Positions 33,521 through 41,953 of a stretch of 47,473 nucleotides of DNA are shown in pieces. Source of the DNA: Acidimicrobiales bacterium (GTDB lineage: Bacteria; Actinomycetota; Acidimicrobiia; Acidimicrobiales; AC-9); NCBI GenBank assembly GCA_036491125.1, contig DASXCO010000159.1, forward strand, positions 1 through 47,473. Reading direction: 5' to 3'. The translations under genes and the position numbers were made by a program. Within the stretch, counting starts at the first letter, position 1, and the number at the start of each line of letters is the position of its first letter. The notes under the pieces are model-generated. The model was given only the letters and a program-made list of their open reading frames with translations, was not told the DNA's origin and searched no databases.

Positions 33521-34180
33521 GTGACGGTGACCGGCATGCTCCCGGAAGCGACGGCAGAGGCGGTGACTGACGGCACGCCCGAACCGAGCACCCAGGAGCT
33601 GCGGGTGGTCGACGCCACCCTGCGCTGCATCGCCCGCTGGGGTGTGGCCAAGACGACGCTCGACGACGTGGCCCGCGAGGCGGGATGGAGCCGGGCAACC
33701 GTCTATCGGCTCTTCCCGGGGGGCAAGGACGCCGTGCTCGAGACCGTGGTCGCGGTCGAGCTCGGGCGGCTCTTCGGTGCCTTGGACGACCGTCTGACAG
33801 CGGCGCGCGACCTCGAGGACCTACTTGTCGCCGGTATGAGCGAGGCCGGCGCCCAAGTCACCCGCCATCCGGCGCTGCGGTTCCTCGTCACCCACGAGCC
33901 CGAGGTGATCCTGCCCCAGATCTCCTTCGCCCGGGCTGAGCGGGTCCTGGCCAGGGCGGCGTCGTTCGCCTCGCCCTATCTGGCCCGGTGGCTCAGTCTC
34001 GAGGAGGCCAACCGGGTGGTCGAGTGGATGACCCGGATCGTGATCTCCTACGCCGCCTCCCCGAGCGCAGGGGTCGACATCGCCGACCCCGCCTCGGTAC
34101 GGCGGCTCGTCCGTAGTTTCGTGCTACCCGGCATCCGGGCGTCGGTCGACGCCCAGGTGCGGGCCCGACCCGTCAGCTGA
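33521..34180 (+). CDS. TetR family regulator 2
   Basis: This is a 219-residue TetR-type repressor with helix-turn-helix K-T-T-L-D-D-V-A-R-E-A-G-W-S-R-A-T-V-Y-R-L-F and then PGGKD. It closely resembles the preceding regulator in this domain, which suggests tandem duplication. An N-terminal extension of about 27 residues precedes the fold. The GTG start has no ribosome site and lies 7 bases after a -10-like box embedded in an inverted repeat, so self-repression is likely. The di-iron ferritin-like gene follows 16 bases later and is probably in the same transcript. Confidence 0.88.
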   Translation: MTVTGMLPEATAEAVTDGTPEPSTQELRVVDATLRCIARWGVAKTTLDDVAREAGWSRATVYRLFPGGKDAVLETVVAVELGRLFGALDDRLTAARDLEDLLVAGMSEAGAQVTRHPALRFLVTHEPEVILPQISFARAERVLARAASFASPYLARWLSLEEANRVVEWMTRIVISYAASPSAGVDIADPASVRRLVRSFVLPGIRASVDAQVRARPVS

Positions 34181-34196
34181 CCCAGGAGGAACCTAC

Positions 34197-35315
34197 ATGG
34201 CCACGAACGAGGAGCTCATCGGCCGCAGCGACGTCGACGACATCGAGGCGATCCTGTCGGTCACCAACACCGACGTCGACGAAGCGGTCCACGCCGTGAC
34301 CGACAACGCCGAGGCCATCTTCACCTGGGACTACGAGAAGGGTGCCCGTCCCAAGCTGTCCCGTCTCTACGAGAAGGCCAAGGGCTCGATGTGGAACGGC
34401 GAGACCGACCTGCCGTGGGACACCGAGGTGGACCAGGAGTCCGTGGTCGTCGCCAACGCCGCCGCGACAGGCGGCTTCGGCCAGGGCATGGACGTCTCCG
34501 GCACACCGTTCGCCAGCTGGACGGACGCGGAGTGGGTGCAGCTCGGCATCGAGAGCCAGAACTGGACGCTGTCGCAGTTCCTGCACGGCGAGCAGGGGGC
34601 CCTCGTGTGCACGGCCAAGATCGTGGAGTCGGTGCCCTGGATCGACGCCAAGTACTACGCGTCCACCCAGGTCATGGACGAGGCTCGCCACGTCGAGGTC
34701 TTCTCCAAGTACCTCGACACGAAGCTGTCGGGCCACTACCCGATCAACGCCCACCTGCGGATGCTGCTCGACGACATCATCGCCGACAGCCGCTGGGACA
34801 TGACCTACCTCGGCATGCAGATCATGGTCGAGGGGTTGGCGCTGGCGGCGTTCGGCTTCATCCACAGCTTCACCACCGAGCCCCTCCTCAAGCAGCTGCT
34901 CAAGTACGTGATGGCCGACGAGGCCCGTCACGTGGCGTTCGGTGTCCTGAGCCTGCAGGAGTACTACGAGCAGCTGAGCACGGCGGAGATCCGCGAGCGG
35001 CAGGAGTTCGCCTTCGAAGCTGCGGTGCGCATGCGCGACCGCTTCCTGCAGCAGGAGGTGTGGGACCGCATGGGTGTGCCGGTCAAGGAGATCGTCCCCC
35101 TCGTCATGCAGGCGCCCGACCGGACGGCCTTCCAGTCCATGCTGTTCGCCAAGATCGTCCCCAACTGCAAGAAGCTTGGTCTGCTCGACGCGGCCGACGG
35201 GTGGCTGCGCGAGCGTTTCACCGACCTCGGCGTCATCGCCTTCGAGAGCTGGGCGGACACTGGTGAGGAGTACGAGGCGTTCGCCTTGGCCCAGGGGGAC
35301 AAGCGCTCCGCCTAA
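34197..35315 (+). CDS. Di-iron ferritin-like protein (putative oxidase/oxygenase)
   Basis: The 372-residue soluble protein carries a full duplicated di-iron motif with equal spacing: Glu132 then D161-E-A-R-H165, and Glu212 then D241-E-A-R-H245 (E-x29-E-x2-H twice). This is the metal site of ferritin-like di-iron carboxylate enzymes such as ribonucleotide reductase R2, acyl-ACP desaturases and AurF-type N-oxygenases. Length and an aromatic-rich core favour an oxidase or oxygenase over iron storage. The substrate is unknown. The ribosome site AGGAGG with 7-base spacing is among the best in the window, so high expression when derepressed is likely. Two TetR genes precede it. Confidence 0.85.
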   Translation: MATNEELIGRSDVDDIEAILSVTNTDVDEAVHAVTDNAEAIFTWDYEKGARPKLSRLYEKAKGSMWNGETDLPWDTEVDQESVVVANAAATGGFGQGMDVSGTPFASWTDAEWVQLGIESQNWTLSQFLHGEQGALVCTAKIVESVPWIDAKYYASTQVMDEARHVEVFSKYLDTKLSGHYPINAHLRMLLDDIIADSRWDMTYLGMQIMVEGLALAAFGFIHSFTTEPLLKQLLKYVMADEARHVAFGVLSLQEYYEQLSTAEIRERQEFAFEAAVRMRDRFLQQEVWDRMGVPVKEIVPLVMQAPDRTAFQSMLFAKIVPNCKKLGLLDAADGWLRERFTDLGVIAFESWADTGEEYEAFALAQGDKRSA

Positions 35316-35342
35316 CTCCGTGGCGTGGCTCCACCGGTGGGG

Positions 35343-35348
35343 TAGGGT
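35343..35348 (+). promoter_or_regulatory. -10 box (TAGGGT) for dapA
   Basis: TAGGGT lies 33 bases before the dapA ATG, leaving room for a short leader with the strong ribosome site GGGAGGAGG (35366-35374). Unlike the other TAGGGT boxes it would give a leadered message. Confidence 0.45.
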
Positions 35349-35381
35349 GCGGAGGGGAGGCTCGCGGGAGGAGGTGTGCAG

Positions 35382-36311
35382 ATGGCCCGTTCAGGCCGTT
35401 TCGGCGCCATGATGACGGCCATGGTGACACCGTTCGACGACCGCTTCGCGCTGGACCTGGACGCAGCCGCGGCGCTTGCCCGCTGGTTGGTCGACCATGG
35501 CAGCGACGCACTCGTGGTGGCCGGCACGACCGGCGAGGGCTCGGTGCTCTCCGACGACGAGAAGGCGGAGCTGTGGCGCGTCGTCGCCGAGGCGGTGACG
35601 GTACCGGTCGTCGCCGGCGCGGGCACCAACGACACCCGGCACTCCGTCGAGCTGACGAAGCTGGCCGAGGTGGCGGGGGCGGCCGGCATCCTGGCGGTGA
35701 CGCCTTACTACAACCGGCCCTCACAGGCCGGGCTGGCGGCCCACTTCCGGGCCGTCGCCAGTGCCACCTCGCTCCCGGTGCTCGTGTACGACATCCCGGT
35801 CCGCACCGGTCGCAAGGTGGCCCACGACACGCTGCTCGGGTTAGCTCGCGAGGTGTCGAACGTGGTGGGGGTGAAGGACTCGGTGGGCGATGTCGCCGGG
35901 TCAGCCAGGCTCCTGGCCGAGGCGCCTCCCGACTTCGACTTCTACAGCGGGGAGGATCCGCTCAACCTCGCCCTGCTCGCCCTGGGCGCGTCGGGCGTGG
36001 TCAGCGTGTGCAGCCACTGGGCGGGCCCGGAGATCGCCGAGATGATCTCCGCCGTTGGTGCGGGCGACCTCGAACGGGCTCGAGCCCTCAACACCGACCT
36101 GCTGACGTCCTACGCGTTCTGCAGCACGGAGGATGCCCCGAACCCTCTGCCGGCAAAGGCCATCATGCGCCGCCTGGGGTTGCCCGTGGGTCAGTGTCGC
36201 CTTCCCATGGGACCGGCGTCCGCGTCGCTCGACGAGCGGGCAGCCGACGTGCTCGCTGGCCTGCGCGCCCAGCCGCGGGCCGGCCGTGCGGCTCGTGAGC
36301 CCGTTGGCTGA
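35382..36311 (+). CDS. dapA: 4-hydroxy-tetrahydrodipicolinate synthase
   Basis: DapA condenses pyruvate with aspartate semialdehyde. ATG 35382 lies 7 bases after GGGAGGAGG and gives 309 residues. The TIM-barrel landmarks are AMVTPFD, VVAGTTGEGSVLSDDE, AGTNDTRHSVELT, TPYYNRPSQAGLAAHF (catalytic Tyr) and the Schiff-base Lys in VGVKDSVGD. The C-terminal tail is Arg/Ala-rich. The stop overlaps rnj by 17 bases. Together with dapB it supplies diaminopimelate for the cell wall and lysine. Confidence 0.96.
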   Translation: MARSGRFGAMMTAMVTPFDDRFALDLDAAAALARWLVDHGSDALVVAGTTGEGSVLSDDEKAELWRVVAEAVTVPVVAGAGTNDTRHSVELTKLAEVAGAAGILAVTPYYNRPSQAGLAAHFRAVASATSLPVLVYDIPVRTGRKVAHDTLLGLAREVSNVVGVKDSVGDVAGSARLLAEAPPDFDFYSGEDPLNLALLALGASGVVSVCSHWAGPEIAEMISAVGAGDLERARALNTDLLTSYAFCSTEDAPNPLPAKAIMRRLGLPVGQCRLPMGPASASLDERAADVLAGLRAQPRAGRAAREPVG

Positions 36312-37968
36312 TCCCGTCCGGATCGTCTTCCTGGGCGGGCTGGGGGAGATCGGTCGCAACTGCGCCTGCATCGAGCTGGAAGGCCGCATCCTGCTGCTCG
36401 ACTGCGGGCTGATGTTCCCCAATCTCGAGATGCCCGGCGTCGACCTGGTGCTGCCCGACTTCACCTACCTGCGCGAGAACGCCGATCGCGTCGAGGCGTG
36501 CATCCTCACCCACGGCCACGAGGACCACACGGGCGGGCTGGCCTATCTGCTGCAGGACCTCTCGTCGCTGCCGGTCTACGGCTCGTCCCTCACCCTCGGC
36601 CTGGCCCGCAATCGCATCGAGGAGGCAGGGATGCTCGCCCGGGTCGAGCTGATCCCGGTCGCCGACGGCGAACGGCGCCGCATCGGCCCCTTCGATGTCG
36701 AGTTCATCCCCGTGACCCATTCGGTCCCTCACGGCTTCGCCACTGCCTTCCACACCCCGCAGGGAGTCCTGCTGCACTCGGGGGACTTCAAGCTCGACCT
36801 GACTCCGGTCGACGGCCGCCGCACCGACCTGTCGCGGATCGGCGCCATCGCGTCGGAGCACGGCATCCGCCTGCTGCTGTCCGATTCCACCAACGCCGAG
36901 GAGCCCGGTTACACGGCGAGCGAGTCGTCCGTCGGCGTGGCCCTGCGGGGCCTGTTCGAGGAGCACAGGGACAAGCGAATCATCACGGCCTGCTTCGCCA
37001 GCCACGTGCACCGCGTCCAGCAGGTGTGCGACGCAGCCATTCGAAGCGGGCGGTACGTGGCCACGCTGGGGCGGTCGATGGCCAAGAACGTCGCCCTGGC
37101 GCGCGAGCTCGGCGTGCTCCGCCTGCCCGACCAGGCCCTGATCGACATCGAGCGCCTGGACGAGTTCGACCCCGCCGAGGTCTGCGTCGTCTCCACCGGC
37201 TCGCAGGGAGAGCCGATGTCGGCGCTGTCGCTCATGGCGGCGAGCGAGAACAAGTGGTTGCGGGTAGGCGAGGGCGACCTGGTCATCATCAGCGCCAACG
37301 CCATACCGGGCAACGAGTGGGCGGTGGCCAAGGTGATCGACGGCCTGTACCGGCTCGGGGCCGAGGTGGTGCATTCCGATCAGGCCCAGATCCACGCCAG
37401 CGGGCACGGCAAGCAGGGCGAGCTGCAGACCATGCTCGCGGTCGCCAAGCCGGAGGCGTTCATCCCTGTCCATGGGGAGTTCCGCCACCTCACCCACCAC
37501 GCCCGGCTGGCCGAGGGCATGGGTGTGAACCAGTCGAAGGTGCTGTTGTGCGAGGACGGAGACGTCGTGACCCTGGACGACGGCGTCATCGCCAGGACGG
37601 GCCAGGTGCCGGCCGGCTATCTGTACGTCGACGGGATCGTGGGCGACGTCGGCCACGGTGTCCTGCGCGACCGCCGGGCACTGTCCGCCGAGGGGCTGAT
37701 CGTGGTCGTGGTCATGATGGACGGGCAGGCAGGCAAGCTCCTCACCGGTCCCGAGATCATCACCCGGGGATGGGTGCACGCCCCCGAGGCCGAGGGCCTG
37801 CTGGACGATGCCCGGGCCGCCGTCCAGGCCAGCCTGGAGGAGGCTATCGAGGAAGGGGCTACCGATCACGACACGCTGCGGCGGCACGCGCGCGCGGCCA
37901 TGGGCAGGATCGTCGGCGAGCGCACTCGGAGGCGGCCAATGATCGTCCCCGTGGTGATGGAGGCGTAG
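36295..37968 (+). CDS. rnj: Ribonuclease J
   Basis: RNase J is a metallo-beta-lactamase/beta-CASP ribonuclease with endo- and 5'-3' exonuclease activity. From GTG 36295 it has 557 residues, the family norm. The zinc motif HGHEDH is at 73-78, and further metal/phosphate motifs are THSVPHG, HSGDFKLD and SDSTNAE. The beta-CASP region includes ITACFASHVHRVQQV and the C-terminal part VHGEFRHLTHHA. TTG 36304 is an alternative start. The dapA-rnj-ftsK order is typical of actinobacteria, and with PNPase the window holds two main RNA-decay enzymes. Confidence 0.95.
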   Translation: MSPLADPVRIVFLGGLGEIGRNCACIELEGRILLLDCGLMFPNLEMPGVDLVLPDFTYLRENADRVEACILTHGHEDHTGGLAYLLQDLSSLPVYGSSLTLGLARNRIEEAGMLARVELIPVADGERRRIGPFDVEFIPVTHSVPHGFATAFHTPQGVLLHSGDFKLDLTPVDGRRTDLSRIGAIASEHGIRLLLSDSTNAEEPGYTASESSVGVALRGLFEEHRDKRIITACFASHVHRVQQVCDAAIRSGRYVATLGRSMAKNVALARELGVLRLPDQALIDIERLDEFDPAEVCVVSTGSQGEPMSALSLMAASENKWLRVGEGDLVIISANAIPGNEWAVAKVIDGLYRLGAEVVHSDQAQIHASGHGKQGELQTMLAVAKPEAFIPVHGEFRHLTHHARLAEGMGVNQSKVLLCEDGDVVTLDDGVIARTGQVPAGYLYVDGIVGDVGHGVLRDRRALSAEGLIVVVVMMDGQAGKLLTGPEIITRGWVHAPEAEGLLDDARAAVQASLEEAIEEGATDHDTLRRHARAAMGRIVGERTRRRPMIVPVVMEA

Positions 37969-38053
37969 CGACGGGGTCCTGACTTCTGCTGGGGCTGCTG
38001 GGGCTTCTGGGGCCACGGTGGCTGGTGGGGCTGGTGTTACCGTTGTGGTCATT

Positions 38054-40570
38054 GTGAACACCACGAAACGCCGCCCCAGCGGGCCGACCAGGCGCCGAAC
38101 CACCCGATCCCGGCGCACCCGCCGGGGGTTGGGGGCGTCGATGGGCCGCCTCTTCAGCGGCGGGTCGAGATCTCGCCCGCGGCCGCGCACGCGCCAGGGA
38201 CCGTCACTCGGTGCGCGAACGGTCGCCGGCGCCGCTGACCTGGTCGGCCGTCTGGTACGCCAGCCCGCCGACGTGTGGGGCCTGGTCCTGCTGGTCGCGG
38301 GCGTGCTCGCCGGTCTCGCCGTGTACGCCGACCTCCTCGGACCGGGCGGGCGGCTCTTCGACCACGCCGGGCGCTCCATCCTCGGGTGGGCGGTCGCTCT
38401 GGTGCCACCGGGGCTGGCGCTGGTCGGCTGGGTGCTCGTGCGCGGACGCGAGGACGTCGAGCCGGAGCCGGTTCGCAGCATCGTGGGAGCGACCCTGGTG
38501 CTGGTGTCCGTCAGCGGGTTGGCCGACCTCGCCGCCGGTGCTCCCCGGCTGGCGGACAGGCTCGCCACTCTCCGGGACGCGGGTGGCTACTTGGGGGCCG
38601 CGGTCGGCTATCCCCTTCATCTCGCCCTGGCCACCTGGGGTGCATCCATCGTGCTGTTCACCACCCTCGCGCTCGGGCTGTTGACGGTGACCGGTACCAC
38701 CGTGCGCGAGGCAGCGACCGCCCTCGCCGGCGGTGTGGCCGCCCTGGGCCAACTCGGGCGCCGGGCGGTGGAGGCGGCGACCGCCGCTGCGGCCGACGGT
38801 CGGGGTGCTAGTCGGGGCGCCCACTCGCGCGGTGCGAGCGCCGGTCCGCGGCCTCGCGGTGCGGCGGAGTCGAACGGTGCCGAGAGCGACGAGGTCGACG
38901 AGGTCGACGAGGCCGACGAGGCCGCGGAGCCGCCGGTCGACGGCGGCGCGCCCAGCACCACATCGTCGCCCGAGGATGGCGAGTCGTCCGAGGACCGCCG
39001 CTTGGCAGCGGCGTCGGTGGCTGCGGCCGCCGGCGTGACGCCGTTCACTGCGGGCCGCGATCGGGGCGGGCCGGTCGAGCAGCTCAAGATGGAGCTCGGT
39101 CCCACGGTTGGATCGTGGTCGCTGCCGCCAGGGCGGCTGCTGAGCGCCAGCCAGGCCCAGAAGGTCGACCGCCGCCAGGTCGAGACCGCGGGCAGGATGC
39201 TCGAGGACGCCCTCGCCGCCCACGGGGTGGCCACCAGGCTGGTGGGAATGACCGTGGGTCCGACGGTGACCCGCTACGAGCTCGAGCTGGGCGCCGGAGT
39301 CAAGGTGGCCAGAGTGACGAGCCTGTCGAAGGACATCGCCTACGCCATGGCCTCTCCGGACGTTCGGATCCTGGCGCCCATTCCCGGGCGCTCGGCGATC
39401 GGGGTGGAAGTGCCCAACCGCCAGCGCCAGCTGGTGGCGCTGGCCGATATCCTGAGCTCCGACGAGGCCCGCCGGGCCGTCCACCCCCTCGAGGTGGCCC
39501 TGGGCCGCGACATCGCCGGGCGGCCGGTGATGGTCAACCTGGCCGAGATGCCGCACGTGCTCATCGCCGGCGCCACGGGCGCCGGCAAGTCCTCGTGCAT
39601 CAACTCGGTCGTCACCTCGATCCTGATGCGTTCCACCCCCGACCAGGTGCGGCTCATCCTGGTGGACCCGAAGCGGGTCGAGCTCGGCCACTACAACGGC
39701 CTGCCGCACCTCCTCACCCAGGTCGTGGTGAACCCAAAGCGGGCCGCCAACGCCCTCACCTGGGCGGTGCACGAGATGGAGCGCCGTTACGACCTCTTGG
39801 CCGAGGCGGGAATGCGCGACATCGCCGGCTACAACCGGGCTATCGACGCCGGCGAGCTCGTGGCCGAGCCGAACCCCGACGACGGGGAGGAGCGGCCCGT
39901 GAATCCCCTGCCCTACGTGCTCGTCGTCGTCGACGAGCTCAACGACCTCATGATGGTGGCGGCACGCGACGTCGAGGAGTCGATCTGCCGGATCGCCCAG
40001 ATGGCCCGCGCCGTGGGCATCCATCTCGTCATCGCCACCCAGCGACCGTCGGTCGACGTGATCACCGGTGTGATCAAGGCCAACATCCCGTCCCGGCTGG
40101 CCTTCTCGGTCTCGTCGCTCGCGGACAGCCGCGTCATCCTCGATCAGGCGGGGGCGGAGCGGCTGATCGGCAAGGGCGATCTCCTCCTGCTCACGGCGTC
40201 CTCGAGCAACCCCCGTCGTCTCCAGGGTCCCTGGGTCGGCGAGACCGAGGTCCGCGCCGTCGTCGCCCACTGGCGCCGCCAGAGCCAGCCCCGGTACGTC
40301 GAGGGCGTCGAGGGCGACGCCCCGTCGGGGGACGACCGCAGCTTCGGCGACGAGGGTGACGACGAGGAGCTGGTCGCCCAGGCCATGGAGCTGGTGGTCC
40401 GGTCGCAGCTGGGCTCGACCTCGATGCTCCAGCGGAAGTTGCGAGTGGGCTTCGCCCGGGCTGGTAGGTTGATGGACCTGCTGGAGCGGCGCGGCATCGT
40501 AGGCCCGTCGGAGGGTTCCAAGGCCCGTGCCGTGCTGATGACCCCCGAGGAGCTTGATCAGCGGGCATGA
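38054..40570 (+). CDS. ftsK: DNA translocase FtsK/SpoIIIE
   Basis: FtsK pumps DNA at the division septum and activates Xer recombination at dif. From GTG 38054 it has 838 residues; GTG 38045 and earlier in-frame codons are possible since no ribosome site is clear. The N-terminus is very basic (about 1-45) and is followed by four membrane helices (about 70-230), then an acidic/Ser linker. The motor domain holds Walker A GATGAGKSS (near 505) and Walker B VLVVVDELNDLM. The C-terminal gamma winged helix (VRSQLGSTSMLQRKLRVGFARA in parts) reads KOPS-type polar sequences. The stop overlaps the next gene as ATGA. Confidence 0.95.
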   Translation: MNTTKRRPSGPTRRRTTRSRRTRRGLGASMGRLFSGGSRSRPRPRTRQGPSLGARTVAGAADLVGRLVRQPADVWGLVLLVAGVLAGLAVYADLLGPGGRLFDHAGRSILGWAVALVPPGLALVGWVLVRGREDVEPEPVRSIVGATLVLVSVSGLADLAAGAPRLADRLATLRDAGGYLGAAVGYPLHLALATWGASIVLFTTLALGLLTVTGTTVREAATALAGGVAALGQLGRRAVEAATAAAADGRGASRGAHSRGASAGPRPRGAAESNGAESDEVDEVDEADEAAEPPVDGGAPSTTSSPEDGESSEDRRLAAASVAAAAGVTPFTAGRDRGGPVEQLKMELGPTVGSWSLPPGRLLSASQAQKVDRRQVETAGRMLEDALAAHGVATRLVGMTVGPTVTRYELELGAGVKVARVTSLSKDIAYAMASPDVRILAPIPGRSAIGVEVPNRQRQLVALADILSSDEARRAVHPLEVALGRDIAGRPVMVNLAEMPHVLIAGATGAGKSSCINSVVTSILMRSTPDQVRLILVDPKRVELGHYNGLPHLLTQVVVNPKRAANALTWAVHEMERRYDLLAEAGMRDIAGYNRAIDAGELVAEPNPDDGEERPVNPLPYVLVVVDELNDLMMVAARDVEESICRIAQMARAVGIHLVIATQRPSVDVITGVIKANIPSRLAFSVSSLADSRVILDQAGAERLIGKGDLLLLTASSSNPRRLQGPWVGETEVRAVVAHWRRQSQPRYVEGVEGDAPSGDDRSFGDEGDDEELVAQAMELVVRSQLGSTSMLQRKLRVGFARAGRLMDLLERRGIVGPSEGSKARAVLMTPEELDQRA

Positions 40571-41835
40571 ATCGTGCACCGAGCCGGCCGGCGTTGCTCA
40601 AGCCGCTGGGCCCGGTACGGCAACGGAAGCGGTGGCACCGGGTACTGGTGTGGTCGCTCGTGGTGGTCGTGCTGGCGGCCGGAGCATTCGTCGGGTTCCA
40701 GCTGACGCGAGGTGTGCCGTCGCCCGGCGTCCGCTCGGCCCTGCCCGTGAGCATCCGGGTGCCGGGAGCTCCACCGGCGCTTCCCTGGCCGGCCAGGGGC
40801 GAGGCCGTCGTGGGTCTGGCGGGACAGGGCGCGCTCGGCTCGTCCGGGGGGAACGCTCCCGTGCCGATCGCCAGCGTCACCAAGATGATGAGCGCCCTCG
40901 TCATCCTGCGCGACCACCCCATGGGCCCGGCGGACCCGGGACCACCGGTGGCCATCACGCCGGTCGACGTCGACCAGTACAACGCCGCCGTGGCCGGGAA
41001 GGAGTCGGCGGTGAAGGTGACTCCCGGCGAGATGATCACCGAGCGCCAGATGCTGGACGCCCTGCTGGTCGGCTCGGCGGACAACATCAGCTCGGTCCTG
41101 GCCAACTGGGATGCAGGGAGCGAGGCCGCCCTCCTGGCCAAGATGAACGCCGCCGCCGCCGCCTTCGGGATGCAGGCGACCCACTACGTCGACCTCAACG
41201 GGCTGAACGCGGCCACGGTCAGCACCGCCAGCGACCAGCTGACGCTGGTCCAGGCGGCCATGGCCGTCCCGACGTTCGCGGCGATCGTGCGCCAACCCGA
41301 GGTGACGCTCCCCGTCGCCGGCAGGGTGTTCAACTTCAACCGGCTGGTGGGCAAAGACGGGGTCATGGGGGTCAAGACCGGCAACACGATGGCCGCCGGC
41401 TCGTGCTGGGTGTTCGCCGCCGACCGGGTCGTGGCCGGCCAGCACGTGACCGTCCTCGGCGTCGTGCTCGGCCAACCCGGTCCGGCCGCCCCGCAGCCGG
41501 CGCTGGACTCGGGCAGGGCCCTGCTCGACGCGGCGGGCGCGTCGCTGGCCTCGGTCACCGCGGTGCCGGCGGGACAGCCGGCGGCCACGGTGTCCGCTGC
41601 CTGGGTGGGCGGCTCCGTCCCGGCCTCGACCGGCGCTCCCGTCAGCTTCCTCGGGTGGCCCGGGATGCAGGTGCAGACGCAGTTCCAGCCCCGGCAGGTG
41701 GGTTCCTCCTTCCCGGCCGGCACCATCGTCGGCACCCTGACCGTGCGGGCCGCGGGTCAGGCCCACCAGGTGCCGGTGAAGGCGACCTCGTCGCTGCCGG
41801 GGCCCTCGCTGCAGTGGCGCCTCCGCCACGTCTGA
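40567..41835 (+). CDS. D-alanyl-D-alanine carboxypeptidase (S11, PBP5-like)
   Basis: The 422-residue protein has one N-terminal membrane helix (about 24-45) and an extracytoplasmic penicillin-binding domain. The active-site motif S-V-T-K is at 103-106 and the K-T-G motif at 270-272. At the second motif position the sequence is S170-A-D-N173, so the usual S-x-N (often S-A-N-D) appears as S-A-D-N. The C-terminal region is a beta-rich domain as in PBP5. Such enzymes trim the terminal D-Ala of peptidoglycan stems. ATG 40567 overlaps the ftsK stop, so division-linked co-expression is likely. Confidence 0.88.
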   Translation: MNRAPSRPALLKPLGPVRQRKRWHRVLVWSLVVVVLAAGAFVGFQLTRGVPSPGVRSALPVSIRVPGAPPALPWPARGEAVVGLAGQGALGSSGGNAPVPIASVTKMMSALVILRDHPMGPADPGPPVAITPVDVDQYNAAVAGKESAVKVTPGEMITERQMLDALLVGSADNISSVLANWDAGSEAALLAKMNAAAAAFGMQATHYVDLNGLNAATVSTASDQLTLVQAAMAVPTFAAIVRQPEVTLPVAGRVFNFNRLVGKDGVMGVKTGNTMAAGSCWVFAADRVVAGQHVTVLGVVLGQPGPAAPQPALDSGRALLDAAGASLASVTAVPAGQPAATVSAAWVGGSVPASTGAPVSFLGWPGMQVQTQFQPRQVGSSFPAGTIVGTLTVRAAGQAHQVPVKATSSLPGPSLQWRLRHV

Positions 41836-41884
41836 CGGCCAGCGGATCAGCGTCGCGCCGCTACGAGCTGCACAAAGGTCCCCG

Positions 41885-41935
41885 TTGGCCCGGTAACGCC
41901 GTGCCCGCTATTATGAAACGGACTCGACTCGTTTC
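41885..41935 (+). promoter_or_regulatory. Promoter and palindromic operator of the MFS exporter-tetR operon
   Basis: TTGGCC (41885-41890) and TATTAT (41909-41914) are separated by 18 bases. Directly after the -10, GAAACG (41915-41920) and CGTTTC (41930-41935) form an inverted repeat with a 9-base spacer that covers the expected transcription start. Position and symmetry fit a TetR operator controlled by the regulator encoded at 43561. The ribosome site GGAGGT (41945-41950) follows. Confidence 0.75.
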
Positions 41936-41953
41936 GATATAGCTGGAGGTACC

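Noticed and set aside
38204-40579. Minus-strand open frame of 791 codons opposite ftsK
   Set aside because: Shadow of the ftsK motor gene with His/Gly/Asp-rich, non-protein-like composition.
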